This document shows positions 1-7,525 of a stretch of 40,927 nt of DNA, piece after piece. How positions within the stretch are numbered: the first letter of the stretch is position 1; each line of letters starts with the position of its first letter. This DNA is from Bacillota bacterium. Lineage in GTDB: Bacteria; Acidobacteriota; Terriglobia; Acidiferrales; UBA7541. The notes beneath the pieces were generated by a model. That model saw only the letters and a list, made by a program, of their open reading frames with translations. It was not told where the DNA came from and searched no databases. The stretch is taken from positions 1 to 40,927 of the forward strand of contig JAIMBE010000005.1 of the NCBI GenBank assembly GCA_023511565.1, in the 5' to 3' direction. Position numbers and translations under genes: made by a program.

Positions 1-485
1 AGATCGAGCAGGCTGCGGCCACTGGCCGGCTCCACTTCGGTCCGGATCATACCGCGCTGGTGCAGGAGTACATCCCGCCCCGGGACGGCTGCATCGTGCG
101 GGTGGAAGTACTGGGCGGGAAGTTTCTTTATGCGATCCGCATCCATCTCTCCGGAGGGGGCTACAACCTCTGTCCCGCCGATATCTGCCAGACCGCCGAC
201 GGCCGCCCACTCGAACGCATCGCCTGTCCGGCCGAGGCTCCGCGCACGGGCCTGCGCGTGGAAGCCTGCACACCACCGCCGGATGTGATCGCCGCGGTCG
301 AGCGCATCGCGCAAGCCGCGGGGATCGAAGTAGGCGGCGTGGAATTTCTGGAGGACGCCCGCGATGGCCGCCGGCTGTTCTACGACATCAACGCGCTGTC
401 GAATTTTGTCGCCGATGCGGTCCGGGTGGTCGGCTTCGACCCGCACGCACGACTGGTGGATTACCTCGAACAGGAGGCACGCTGA
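1..485 (+). CDS. ATP-grasp domain protein, C-terminal part (5' truncated)
   Basis: The reading frame is open from base 3 and ends in TGA at 483-485, so only about 160 C-terminal residues are present. The fragment looks like the end of an ATP-grasp ligase (RimK-like fold): a LVQEYI segment, a following strand with basic residues (IVRVEVLGG), and near the end GVEFLED followed by YDINALSNF. The acidic residue and D-x-N pair there are the usual Mg-ATP ligands of this fold. ATP-grasp enzymes join a carboxylate to an amine or thiol through an acyl phosphate; the substrate cannot be told from this part. The stop codon overlaps the ATG of the next gene (TGATG), so the two are probably translationally coupled and may act in one pathway. 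Confidence 0.65.
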   Translation, partial: IEQAAATGRLHFGPDHTALVQEYIPPRDGCIVRVEVLGGKFLYAIRIHLSGGGYNLCPADICQTADGRPLERIACPAEAPRTGLRVEACTPPPDVIAAVERIAQAAGIEVGGVEFLEDARDGRRLFYDINALSNFVADAVRVVGFDPHARLVDYLEQEAR

Positions 486-1582
486 TGCGATACGGTTACT
501 GGCTGCCGGTGTTTGGTGGTTGGCTGCGCAACGTCGAAGACGAAGCGATGGAAGCCAGTTGGGCTTACGTCCGCCGGTTGGCCCAGCGCAGCGAAGAGCT
601 GGGCTTTGATCTCACCCTGATTGCCGAACTGAACCTGAACGACATCAAAGGCATCCATGCGCCTTCGCTGGAGGCTTGGACGACGGCGGCGGCGCTCGCC
701 GCCGTCACCACGCGCCTGGAGCTCATGGTTGCCGTGCGGCCCACGTTTCATCTGCCAGCGCTGCTGGCCAAGCAGGCCGCCAATCTGGACCACATCAGCG
801 GTGGACGGCTGTCGTTGAACGTGGTCTCTGCCTGGTGGGCCGAAGAAGCCCGGCAGTACGGAGCGCCCTTCGACCAGCACGACGATCGCTATGCCCGCAC
901 CTCGGAATGGCTCGACGTCGTCACCGGAGTGTGGTCCCAGCCTGTGTTCCGCTATTCTGGCCGCTACTACACCGTGCAGAACACGGTGCTGGAACCGAAG
1001 CCGGTGGCTCGGCCCGGTCGGCCCCGCCCGGTGCTCTACGCCGGGGGAGAGTCCGAAGCGGCCAAACAGTTGATTGCGCAGAAATGTGACGCCTACCTGA
1101 TGCACGGCGATCCCCCCGAGCGGCTCCGCGTGAAAATTGACGATATGCGCCGCCGACGCGAACGCTGGGGACTCGCGCCACTGCAGTTCGGCGTTGCGGG
1201 CTTTGTTATTTTGCGTCCCACCGAAGCAGAAGCCCGCCAGGAGTTGCGCCGCATCACGGACGTGCGCCAGCCCGCCGCCGGCTATGCGAATTACCAGGAC
1301 TGGCTGACGAATACGAAACTCGAGCAGCGCGTCTCACTGGAAGATTACTCGGTCTCCAATCGGGGTCTGCGCACCGGGCTGGTGGGCACTGCCGAGCAGG
1401 TGGCCGCGCGCATCGCCGAGCTGGAAGCGGCCGGCGTGGATCTGCTCCTACTGCAGTTCAGCCCGCAAAGCGAGGAAATGGAACGCTTCGCCGAACAGAT
1501 CCTGCGGCCCGCGCGCCGGGCCCCGCCGCTGCGACCGGCGGAACACGGGCTAGGCAAACGGCTGCGTTTTAGCTATAATTAA
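485..1582 (+). CDS. LLM-class (luciferase-like) flavin-dependent monooxygenase
   Basis: This 365-residue protein has the length and layout of bacterial luciferase-like monooxygenases of the SsuD/SfnG/RutA branch. These TIM-barrel enzymes use FMNH2 from a separate reductase and O2 to attack a small substrate, often a C-S or C-N bond. Visible family signatures are the N-terminal YGYWLPVFGGW strand, HPA-like LPALLAKQAANLDHISGGR, the NVVSAWW segment, the VLEPKPV stretch before a RPRPVLYAGGES phosphate-binding loop, and a C-terminal GTAEQVAARIAEL block with LLLQFSP. The ATG overlaps the stop of the ATP-grasp gene. Substrate unknown; alkanesulfonate or dimethylsulfone monooxygenase are the nearest named relatives by motif, but no specific gene name is justified. 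No flavin reductase is seen next to it. Confidence 0.85.
   Translation: MRYGYWLPVFGGWLRNVEDEAMEASWAYVRRLAQRSEELGFDLTLIAELNLNDIKGIHAPSLEAWTTAAALAAVTTRLELMVAVRPTFHLPALLAKQAANLDHISGGRLSLNVVSAWWAEEARQYGAPFDQHDDRYARTSEWLDVVTGVWSQPVFRYSGRYYTVQNTVLEPKPVARPGRPRPVLYAGGESEAAKQLIAQKCDAYLMHGDPPERLRVKIDDMRRRRERWGLAPLQFGVAGFVILRPTEAEARQELRRITDVRQPAAGYANYQDWLTNTKLEQRVSLEDYSVSNRGLRTGLVGTAEQVAARIAELEAAGVDLLLLQFSPQSEEMERFAEQILRPARRAPPLRPAEHGLGKRLRFSYN
1551..1579 (+). promoter_or_regulatory. Sigma70-type promoter of rplS
   Basis: A perfect -10 TATAAT at 1574-1579 lies 17 bp after TAGGCA (1551-1556, 4 of 6 matches to TTGACA), inside the end of the monooxygenase gene. It would start a transcript near 1586 with a leader of about 100 nt before rplS. 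The leader holds GC-rich self-complementary runs (around 1602-1625) that could form an autoregulatory structure; this is inference. Confidence 0.65.
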
Positions 1583-1687
1583 GGTTTGTTTTGGTCGCGC
1601 GGGCCTGCCCAGAGGCCCCGCCATTGCGGCTGGGGAGTGCCGCGGGTGGAAGCCGCCTGAACACTCAAAAGCGAAGGATTTCGAGCC

Positions 1688-2113
1688 ATGAACCGCCTAG
1701 TCGAAAAGGTGCAGCAGGAGCAGTTGCGCAAAGACCTGCAGGAGATTCGCCCCGGCGACACCGTCCGAGTACACGTGCGTTTGAAGGAAGGCGAAGGCGA
1801 AAAGGAACGCATCCAGCCGTTTGAGGGCGTGGTGATTCGCCGCAGCGGACGCTTGGCTTCGGAAACCTTCACCGTGCGGCGCGTCAGCTTTGGCGTCGGC
1901 ATCGAACGCATTTTTCCGCTGCACTCGCCGGTGATTGCCGACATTGAAATCCTCCAGCGCGGTCGCGTGCGCCGGGCCAAGCTACACTATCTGCGCCAGC
2001 GCACGGGTAAGGCGGCGCGGCTGAAGCGCGCCGGACACCTCGAAACCCCGGCTACACCGCCCGAAGCAGAAGCACTCGCCTCATCTGCGCCGGCCGGCGA
2101 AGCCAAGCCGTAG
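1688..2113 (+). CDS. rplS: 50S ribosomal protein L19
   Basis: L19 sits at the 30S-50S interface of the ribosome. The protein matches L19 along its first ~115 residues: an N-terminal helix ([13 protein letters not shown]), [15 protein letters not shown], the [10 protein letters not shown] block, [22 protein letters not shown], and [14 protein letters not shown]-like basic end. At 141 residues it is longer than the usual 115-125; the extra tail is rich in Ala, Pro and Glu. An AAGGA ribosome site stands about 10 nt before the ATG. It has its own promoter and is followed by a strong hairpin terminator. It is not linked to rpsP-rimM-trmD here; rnhB follows, a common pairing. Confidence 0.97.
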   Translation: MNRLVEKVQQEQLRKDLQEIRPGDTVRVHVRLKEGEGEKERIQPFEGVVIRRSGRLASETFTVRRVSFGVGIERIFPLHSPVIADIEILQRGRVRRAKLHYLRQRTGKAARLKRAGHLETPATPPEAEALASSAPAGEAKP

Positions 2114-2135
2114 TCGTTCCCACGTGGTTGGTGTC

Positions 2136-2166
2136 CGCCAGGCAGAACGCCTGGCGTTTTCTTTTT
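2136..2166 (+). terminator. Rho-independent terminator after rplS
   Basis: A perfect 8-bp stem CGCCAGGC / GCCTGGCG (2136-2143 and 2149-2156) with a 5-nt loop is followed by TTTTCTTTTT. It ends the rplS transcript 23 bp past the stop. Because it lies inside the longest open frame of rnhB, it also shows that rnhB must start further downstream. Confidence 0.92.
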
Positions 2167-2221
2167 CTGGGTTTCGTTTCCGTAGGGCTCCAGACCCACC
2201 TCTGCTGCCCGGTGCTTGTGC

Positions 2222-2227
2222 TAGAAT
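2222..2227 (+). promoter_or_regulatory. -10 element upstream of rnhB
   Basis: TAGAAT in the context GTGCTAGAATCC stands between the rplS terminator and rnhB. No good -35 is visible. Its end is 8 nt before the GTG at 2236, which would make the rnhB message leaderless or nearly so. Similar TAGAAT boxes precede glmM (25473) and a related box precedes the DinB gene. Confidence 0.5.
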
Positions 2228-2235
2228 CCGCGGCC

Positions 2236-2940
2236 GTGGTTCCCAGTTCTTCTCCGCAGGGGGAGCGCACCGGGCGGCGCCGGTTGTGCAGTTCGCGCTA
2301 TGAACGCGAAGCGCACCAGCAGGGCTGGCTGCGCATTGCCGGCGTCGACGAAGCGGGCCGCGGTGCGCTGTTCGGTCCCGTGGTGGCTGCGGCGGTCATC
2401 CTCGATCCGCGCCGCCGCATCGTTGGTCTGGACGATTCCAAACGCCTGCCCGCCGCCCGCCGGGAGGTGCTTGCTGAGCGCATCAAGCAACGCGCACGGG
2501 CGTGGGCAGTTGCGGTGGTCGAGGCCGACCACATTGACGCCTGGAACATCTACCAGGCCAGCCGCCAGGCCATGGCCGAAGCCGTCCGCCGCCTGGCCAT
2601 ACCGCCGGATTATCTGCTGGTGGATGCGATGACGCTCGATCTGCCCATCGAACAGCGTGCACTGGTTCGCGGCGATGCGCGGTCGGTGTCTATCGCTGCG
2701 GCCTCGATTCTGGCTAAGGTTACCCGTGACGCACTGATGTTCGAATGGGATGCACGCTACCCGCAGTATGGCTTGGCACGCAATAAAGGGTACTCCACCC
2801 CCGATCACCTGGCAGCCCTGCAACGCTACGGACCCACGCCCCTGCATCGCTTTTCGTTTGCGCCGGTGCGCCTGGCGCAGTCCTGGTCGGTGGCTGCCTG
2901 TCAGCAGCCGCTCCCGCTCTTCACCCAGGACGACAAGTAG
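2236..2940 (+). CDS. rnhB: Ribonuclease HII
   Basis: RNase HII cuts the RNA strand of RNA-DNA hybrids and single ribonucleotides misinserted in DNA. The catalytic carboxylates are visible: D and E in GVDEAGRGALFGP, D in LDDSKRLP, and D in LLVDAMTLDLP; the family block AAASILAKVTRDALM and the YGLARNKGYSTPDH segment follow. The open frame reaches back to 2128, but that part crosses the rplS terminator, so I take GTG 2236 (234 residues), just after a TAGAAT box; TTG 2284 is the next alternative. Typical family length is 190-260. Downstream of rplS, as in many bacteria, but with its own transcription signal. Confidence 0.93.
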   Translation: MVPSSSPQGERTGRRRLCSSRYEREAHQQGWLRIAGVDEAGRGALFGPVVAAAVILDPRRRIVGLDDSKRLPAARREVLAERIKQRARAWAVAVVEADHIDAWNIYQASRQAMAEAVRRLAIPPDYLLVDAMTLDLPIEQRALVRGDARSVSIAAASILAKVTRDALMFEWDARYPQYGLARNKGYSTPDHLAALQRYGPTPLHRFSFAPVRLAQSWSVAACQQPLPLFTQDDK

Positions 2941-3059
2941 GGCTGAGGCAGAGTCGGGCCGGCGCTGGCGGGTTCAATGGAAACCGGTGCAGGCTTCCGC
3001 CTGTGCCGCGACGTCTATGCCGTTGAGTTCCCTTCACGCAACTGTGCCACGTCGGTTCG

Positions 3060-3089
3060 TTGACCCTGTTTTCCGCCATGTGCTAGCGT
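3060..3089 (+). promoter_or_regulatory. Possible promoter of the TPR gene
   Basis: TTGACC (3060-3065) and TAGCGT (3084-3089) are 18 bp apart in the 266-bp gap after rnhB. The -35 is good and the -10 weak. The same gap contains an imperfect copy (GCAGGCTTCCGCCTGTGC, near 2989) of the palindrome found at 6681 and 22916. Confidence 0.35.
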
Positions 3090-3206
3090 GGGCATGATTC
3101 CGTTTGTGCCGCGCAGACCACTTCGCGTGGGCAGGCGCGTGCCCGCCGTCCGCAGACGGTGTTGCACTCGTCAAGCGAACGCAGTGGGCTGAGGGAACAG
3201 CGCACC

Positions 3207-5720
3207 ATGCCGTTCAATAAAGCCAAGCTGCTCGATGCCGCGCAGAAGTTCCTGAATCAAGGCAAGGTCGCCCAGGCGATTGGCCAGTATCAGGAAATCC
3301 TGCGCTATGAACCGCATGATCAGGTCACTCTGATGACCCTGGGTGACCTCTATGTGCGCATCGGCGATACGGCCCATGCTGTAGAGGTCTTTCAGCAACT
3401 CGGCGCCCTGTTTCACAGGGAAGGCTTCACCAGCAAAGCCATCGCCATCTACAAAAAAATCGCCAAACTCACTCCGAACGATCCCAGGCCGCTCGAGCGG
3501 TTGGCAGAACTTTACATCCTGCAGGGTGTGCTGAGCGAAGCGCGGCCGCTGTTTCTGCAACTGGCCGAAATGCATATCCGCTCCGGGCACCAGGATGCGG
3601 CCGCGGCCGTGTTGCGCCGGCTGGCGGAGCTGGAGCCGGAAAACGTCCGCGTGCAGATGCGTCTGGTCTCCCTTTACCACAGTCTCGGGCAGAAGTCGGA
3701 AGCGGTGGCCACCTGCCTGCGCGCCGCAGAGCGTCTGCTGCAGCAGCATGAGTACGACGAAGCGGAAAGCTTGGTGCAGCGCGCGCTGGAGCTGGAGCCG
3801 AGCCACCGCCCCGCACTCGTGCTTCGCGCCCGAATTGCCGCTGCTGATGGCCGCGTGGAACAGGCTGTGCGTCTGCTGGAAACGCTGCCGGAACCCGGGC
3901 CCGAGCTGTTGGGGCAGCTGGTCGCCCTGCATCTGAAGCTGGGTAACACGGCCCGCGCAGCCGAATGTGCCCGCCGCGCATTTGCCGAACAGCGCGAGCA
4001 GTACCCGCTGGTCTTTGAAGTGGCGGAGGCGCTGCTGGAGGGTGGCGCCGCCGAAGCGGCCTGGGAGCTGCTGGAGGAAATTGGCGACGCGATGGGTGTG
4101 GCCGGCGAATATGAGAAGCTGGCGCGTGCGCTCCATACGGTCGCTGAGCGACTCCCGGGACGGGTCGAACCGCTCGACCGACTGGTGGAAATCTATCGGC
4201 GCACCGGCGATACGTTTCGCCTGCCCGACGCTCTGATTCGGCTCGGGGAAGCCCTGGCCGCTGGAGGCGAGCTCGAGCGCGCGCAGTTGGTCTTCCAGGA
4301 ACTGCTGGAGCGCACCGGCGGCGATGAGCGGGTTCGGCAGCTGCTGAATCAGATCCGCAAGCAGCTCGGGCAAGCTCCGGTGGAGGAAGCGGCGCCGGAA
4401 GAGCCGCCCGCGCCTGAAGAGCCGGCTCCCGCGCCGAGCCCCGTGCGCGAAGAATGGATGGATGCTGACACGCAGCGCTTCGTCAACCAGGCACTGGTGG
4501 AAGCCGATCTTTTCGCCAGCTACGGGCAGGTGTCCAAGGCCAAGGAATTGCTCGAGGCCGTGTTGCAGCGCGTGCCGCGGCATGCCGGGGCGCTGGAAAA
4601 GTTGCTGGATCTTTCCCTCGGTGCCGGCGATGACCGTCGCATTGCCGAGCTGGCGCACCAGTTGGAGCACCTCTATCGGGAACGCGCCGATCCGGCCCGC
4701 GCCGAGCGCTTCGCCGACCTCCGCCGTCGCTTCCAGCGCGCCGCCGGCATCACCGCCGAAGAGTTGCCCGTGATCGATGAACCCGTGGCCATTCCTCCGC
4801 CGGCTCCGGAGCCACCGCCCGCGGCTGCGGTCGAAGCGGCCGTGTACGAGTTGGACCTCTCGGAGGAGTGGTCGACGCTGACCGAGGCGACTGCTGAGTC
4901 CGCGCCCGTTGCGGCGAATGAAGCTGTCGCGGCGGCACCCGGCGAAACCGTTGAACTGCCCGCCGCCGAGCCATTTCCGCTGCAGCCGGCCGCCGAGGCA
5001 ACCCCTGTCGAACCCATCGCACCGCCTGCGGGGGAAGCGTTAGTCGTCGGGGCGCCGCCGGAGCCGGCCGAAGAGGCCGTGGTGGAGTACACGCTGGAAC
5101 CCGCTGCACTCCCGCCGCCCATGACCCCCGGAGCGTTTCTGGCGGAGCTTGCCGCCGAGCTGGGTGAACTGGGGCCAGAAGCAACATCAGCCGTTGAGGC
5201 CCACGCGCAAGCTACTTTCCCCGCACCCGAGCCGGTCGCCATCCCGGCGGCGGCTCCCCCCGACCCGGACCGGCAGCTGGCGGAAGTGTTTGAAGAATTC
5301 CGCGCCGAACTCGGGGGGCTGGGAGAAGAAGAGGAAGACCTCGAAACCCACTATAACCTGGGCATCGCCTACCGCGAGATGGGTCTGCTCGAAGAGGCTA
5401 TTGGCGAATTCCAGCGTGTGGCCAAGGCCGTGCAGGCGGGCCGGCCGTTCCGGTACGCCATGCAGTGCTGTACTCTGCTCGCGCTCTGCTTCATGGAGAA
5501 AAATCAACCCAAAGCGGCCGCCCTGTGGTATGAACGAGCGCTGCGCACCGCGGGGCTCGACCAGGAAACGGAAATGGCCCTGCGCTACGACCTGGGCGTG
5601 GCGCTCGAGCAGGCGGGCGATGCCCGTGGGGCGCTGGACTGCTTTCTGCAAGTCTACGCGATGAACATTGACTACCGCGACGTTGCCGAACGCATCGCCG
5701 CGCTCGAGAAGCGGCGCTGA
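3207..5720 (+). CDS. Large tetratricopeptide-repeat protein with Pro/Ala-rich linker
   Basis: The protein has 837 residues from the ATG at 3207, which follows a GAGGGA ribosome site; the longer frame from 3159 has no such site. Residues 1-390 are tandem TPR helices, beginning AAQKFLNQGKVAQAIGQYQ and repeating with EAVEVFQQLG- and ERLAELYILQG-like units. After an acidic Pro/Ala-rich stretch (about 395-415) a further TPR pair follows (SYGQVSKAKELLEAVL), then a long low-complexity Ala/Pro/Glu linker (about 510-690), and a C-terminal TPR block starting THYNLGIAYREMGL. There is no signal peptide or membrane segment, so it is likely a cytoplasmic scaffold. Domain order resembles TPR proteins found near gliding and pilus systems in Acidobacteriota and Myxococcota, but no partner gene is in the window. 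Function unknown. Confidence 0.85.
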   Translation: MPFNKAKLLDAAQKFLNQGKVAQAIGQYQEILRYEPHDQVTLMTLGDLYVRIGDTAHAVEVFQQLGALFHREGFTSKAIAIYKKIAKLTPNDPRPLERLAELYILQGVLSEARPLFLQLAEMHIRSGHQDAAAAVLRRLAELEPENVRVQMRLVSLYHSLGQKSEAVATCLRAAERLLQQHEYDEAESLVQRALELEPSHRPALVLRARIAAADGRVEQAVRLLETLPEPGPELLGQLVALHLKLGNTARAAECARRAFAEQREQYPLVFEVAEALLEGGAAEAAWELLEEIGDAMGVAGEYEKLARALHTVAERLPGRVEPLDRLVEIYRRTGDTFRLPDALIRLGEALAAGGELERAQLVFQELLERTGGDERVRQLLNQIRKQLGQAPVEEAAPEEPPAPEEPAPAPSPVREEWMDADTQRFVNQALVEADLFASYGQVSKAKELLEAVLQRVPRHAGALEKLLDLSLGAGDDRRIAELAHQLEHLYRERADPARAERFADLRRRFQRAAGITAEELPVIDEPVAIPPPAPEPPPAAAVEAAVYELDLSEEWSTLTEATAESAPVAANEAVAAAPGETVELPAAEPFPLQPAAEATPVEPIAPPAGEALVVGAPPEPAEEAVVEYTLEPAALPPPMTPGAFLAELAAELGELGPEATSAVEAHAQATFPAPEPVAIPAAAPPDPDRQLAEVFEEFRAELGGLGEEEEDLETHYNLGIAYREMGLLEEAIGEFQRVAKAVQAGRPFRYAMQCCTLLALCFMEKNQPKAAALWYERALRTAGLDQETEMALRYDLGVALEQAGDARGALDCFLQVYAMNIDYRDVAERIAALEKRR

Positions 5721-5727
5721 AGCGTCC

Positions 5728-5991
5728 ATGGGTCGCCTGTTTCGCATTCTGCTGATCCTGCTCTGTTATGTGCTGGGGGTCGTGTTGGTCTTTGTGCCCT
5801 GGTCGGGCCGGTTCTGGGAACGCAACCCCCTGCTCGAACGCTACCCTGCACTGCGACCCTATGTGTTGAATCCCTATCTCCGCGGCGCGGTCAGCGGACT
5901 CGGCGTGCTGGACGTGCTGATCGCAGTCTCGGCCCTGCGCCGCCGCATGGACGCGTCTCCCGGAGAAAACTCTGCGCCGGCAGCGAACTGA
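5728..5991 (+). CDS. Small membrane protein, unknown function
   Basis: The 87-residue product begins MGRLFRILLILLCYVLGVV, one strong transmembrane helix, then WSGRFWERNPLL and a second weakly hydrophobic segment (about residues 50-68) before a charged tail. The ATG is 7 bp after the TPR stop, so the two are co-transcribed and perhaps coupled; no clear ribosome site is needed. The longer frame starting at 5668 would run inside the TPR gene. I do not recognise the family. Confidence 0.6.
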   Translation: MGRLFRILLILLCYVLGVVLVFVPWSGRFWERNPLLERYPALRPYVLNPYLRGAVSGLGVLDVLIAVSALRRRMDASPGENSAPAAN

Positions 5992-6017
5992 GCAGCCCGG
6001 CGTGCACAGACGTCTCT

Positions 6018-6689
6018 GTGGGAAGGCGAGGGTTGGGTGTGCCGATTCTCTGCTATGTGACCGACCGGCGCGCGCTGGCGCCAAAGCAAACCACTGAGGT
6101 GCAAATCGCTGCGCTCGTCGAGCGCGTGCGCCACGCCATCGCCGCAGGCGTGAACTGGATTCAACTGCGCGAGAAAGACCTGACGGCACGACTGCTCGTG
6201 CGGCTTGCGGCCGAGGCCGTGCGGGCGGCGCAGAACACGTCCACGAGAATCTTGGTCAATGACCGGCTGGACGTAGCGCTCGCTGCTGGGGCTGCTGGTG
6301 TGCACCTTGGAGAGGAGTCCCTTCCTGTCGCGGCGGTCGCCGGCCAGCGTCGGCACCTGCCCGAAGGGTTTCTGGTGGGCGCGTCGTGCCATGCGCTCGC
6401 CGAAGTCGAAGCGGCGGCCCGCGATGGCGCCGACTACGTTGTTTTCGGGCCGGTCTTCGCCACACCGTCCAAGGCCGCCTTCGGCCCACCGCAGGGTGTC
6501 GAGAAGCTCGCGGAAGTCTGCGCGCGCGTGCGGGTGCCGGTCCTCGCCATCGGCGGGATTACGGCAGAAAATGCAGTCGAGTGTCTGCGTGCCGGCGCGG
6601 CCGGTATCGCCGCGATTCGCCTGTTTCAGGAAACTGAAAATCTAGCCGAACTCCTCCGCCGTCTGCGTGGCGCTCCGCGTGCAGGCTGA
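6018..6689 (+). CDS. thiE: Thiamine-phosphate synthase
   Basis: ThiE joins the pyrimidine (HMP-PP) and thiazole phosphate to give thiamine phosphate. The TIM-barrel signatures are all present: CYVTDRRAL, NWIQLREKDLTARLL, RILVNDRLDVALAAGAAGVHLGEES, GASCHALAEVEAA, DYVVFGPVFATPSK and VLAIGGITAENA. Length 223 from GTG 6018; GTG 6039 is a possible later start, since neither has a strong ribosome site. It follows the small membrane gene by 26 bp. Its stop codon lies inside a palindrome (6681-6696) that probably serves as transcription end. No other thi gene is in the window. Confidence 0.92.
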   Translation: MGRRGLGVPILCYVTDRRALAPKQTTEVQIAALVERVRHAIAAGVNWIQLREKDLTARLLVRLAAEAVRAAQNTSTRILVNDRLDVALAAGAAGVHLGEESLPVAAVAGQRRHLPEGFLVGASCHALAEVEAAARDGADYVVFGPVFATPSKAAFGPPQGVEKLAEVCARVRVPVLAIGGITAENAVECLRAGAAGIAAIRLFQETENLAELLRRLRGAPRAG

Positions 6690-6696
6690 AGCCTGC
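6681..6696. repeat. REP-like palindrome at the thiE stop
   Basis: GCAGGCT-GA-AGCCTGC is a perfect 7-bp inverted repeat that includes the thiE TGA and is followed by CGCGAAAAAG. A longer copy with the same core lies at 22916-22935 and a diverged one near 2989. All three sit at or just after gene ends. Confidence 0.6.
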
Positions 6697-6738
6697 GCGA
6701 AAAAGCCCGCAGACCCGAGCCGTTCCTGTCACGGAACC

Positions 6739-6975
6739 TTACAGCCCGAGCAAGGCTTTCAGCCGCGGCGGGTCGAAGCCGATCACAGGGGTACCGTCAA
6801 TCACTGTGACCGGTGTGGTGGCGTAACCGAGTTTTTCAAGCTCGTCGAGCGCCGCGGGATCCATCGCCACATTGCGCTCGTCGAAGGCAATCTTGTGCTG
6901 GGAAAGAAACTCTTTCACCCGATTGCAGAAGATTCAGCCGGGCTGGCTGTAAACGACCACTGGTTTCGCCGGCAT
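6739..6975 (-). CDS. Glutaredoxin/NrdH-like protein with UGA at the active site (candidate selenoprotein)
   Basis: Reading from ATG 6975 (GGAGGGGAA ribosome site) gives VVVYSQPG, then UGA at 6936-6934 (codon 14), then IFCNRVKEFL and a full glutaredoxin-like fold of 78 residues. The end carries the family cis-proline (YATTPVTVIDG) and the IGFDPPRLKALL helix. Relatives have C-x-x-C; here it is UGA-I-F-C, so the UGA replaces the nucleophilic cysteine (seen). The frame is otherwise uninterrupted and starts 10 bp after the DsrE-like gene. A hairpin suited to a bacterial SECIS follows the UGA. I infer selenocysteine; Sec glutaredoxins are known in bacteria. Alternatives are a nonsense mutation or base error, not negligible because two genes of the same operon carry frameshifts. 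Likely role: thiol reduction or metal-thiol exchange in this operon. Confidence 0.68.
6890..6933 (-). promoter_or_regulatory. Candidate bacterial SECIS hairpin of the glutaredoxin gene
   Basis: Immediately 3' of the UGA the mRNA can fold as GAAAG (6916-6912) with CUUUC (6906-6902) around the 5-nt loop AGUUU, extended by GG/CC with U6917 bulged out. An outer helix pairs AUCUU (6933-6929) with AAGAU (6894-6890). There are 22 nt between UGA and loop, and G is the second loop base. These match the published geometry of SelB-binding elements (loop 16-37 nt from UGA, G among the first two loop bases). Confidence 0.55.
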
Positions 6976-6985
6976 TTCCCCTCCA

Positions 6986-7525
6986 CTAGTACACCAGGTA
7001 GAGATCAGCGCGCTGACGGTGGTGCAGCAGTTCCACCAGCGCGAGCGGCTTGGCGATGGGTTCGAGTTGGCCGACGTCGTGCACATCGTCCGACAAGCTG
7101 GTCAGTTGGGCCAGCGAGCCGTTGAAGGTCACCTCCACGCCCTTGCCGTGCAGCCAGTGGAGCAGCTCCTGGTAGTTGCGCGGAAAATTTTCTTTCCTGG
7201 GCTCAGGGAACTGCGCCTGCAGGATGGTCTTCAGCTTCTCAGGCAACTCATAGGCTAGGCTGGTGGGCTTGCCTTGCCAGATTTTCAAGTCCACGACGGC
7301 GCCGGCGTCGAACAGCATCTCGACCCGGGCGCCCTGCATCAGCGCGGCATGGGCCACGTTGAAAGCCACACAGGGCTGGTTGTCGTCCTGCGCAAAGCCC
7401 GTCTTTAGATGCACGAGCACGCGCTTGCCGACGAGTGGTCCCTCGGAAGCGGGCAGATTTTTTGCGGTCGTACAGGCGGCCATCGCCACGGCGAGTGCTG
7501 CTGCCACCAGCCATCCTTTTTTCAT
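6986..7525 (-). CDS. DsrE-like lipoprotein
   Basis: The 179-residue product has a lipoprotein signal (MKKGWLVAAALAVAMAAC, lipid-anchored Cys18), so it sits at the membrane outside the cytoplasm. The rest resembles the DsrE/DsrF/TusD fold: KRVLVHLKTGF, AFNVAHAALMQGARVEMLFDAGAV and HGKGVEVTFNGSLAQL. In DsrE proteins a sulfur-carrying Cys often stands in the last segment; here Asn and Ser occupy it, and the only mature cysteine after the anchor is in QPCVAF. Its ATG overlaps the TGA of the CopZ-like gene (ATGA), and the glutaredoxin follows at 10 bp. The setting suggests thiol or metal handling at the cell surface. Family assignment is by pattern, moderately sure. Confidence 0.7.
   Translation of the reverse strand: MKKGWLVAAALAVAMAACTTAKNLPASEGPLVGKRVLVHLKTGFAQDDNQPCVAFNVAHAALMQGARVEMLFDAGAVVDLKIWQGKPTSLAYELPEKLKTILQAQFPEPRKENFPRNYQELLHWLHGKGVEVTFNGSLAQLTSLSDDVHDVGQLEPIAKPLALVELLHHRQRADLYLVY

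Noticed and set aside
2128-2235. N-terminal extension of RNase HII from 2128
   Set aside because: It crosses the rplS terminator and has no similarity to the family.
6667-7125. 152-residue plus-strand frame over the glutaredoxin
   Set aside because: It is antisense to the glutaredoxin and has no similarity; it hides the UGA gene.
6986-7525. A further selenocysteine site in the DsrE-like gene
   Set aside because: The expected Cys position is an ordinary sense codon (Asn/Ser), and there is no internal UGA.
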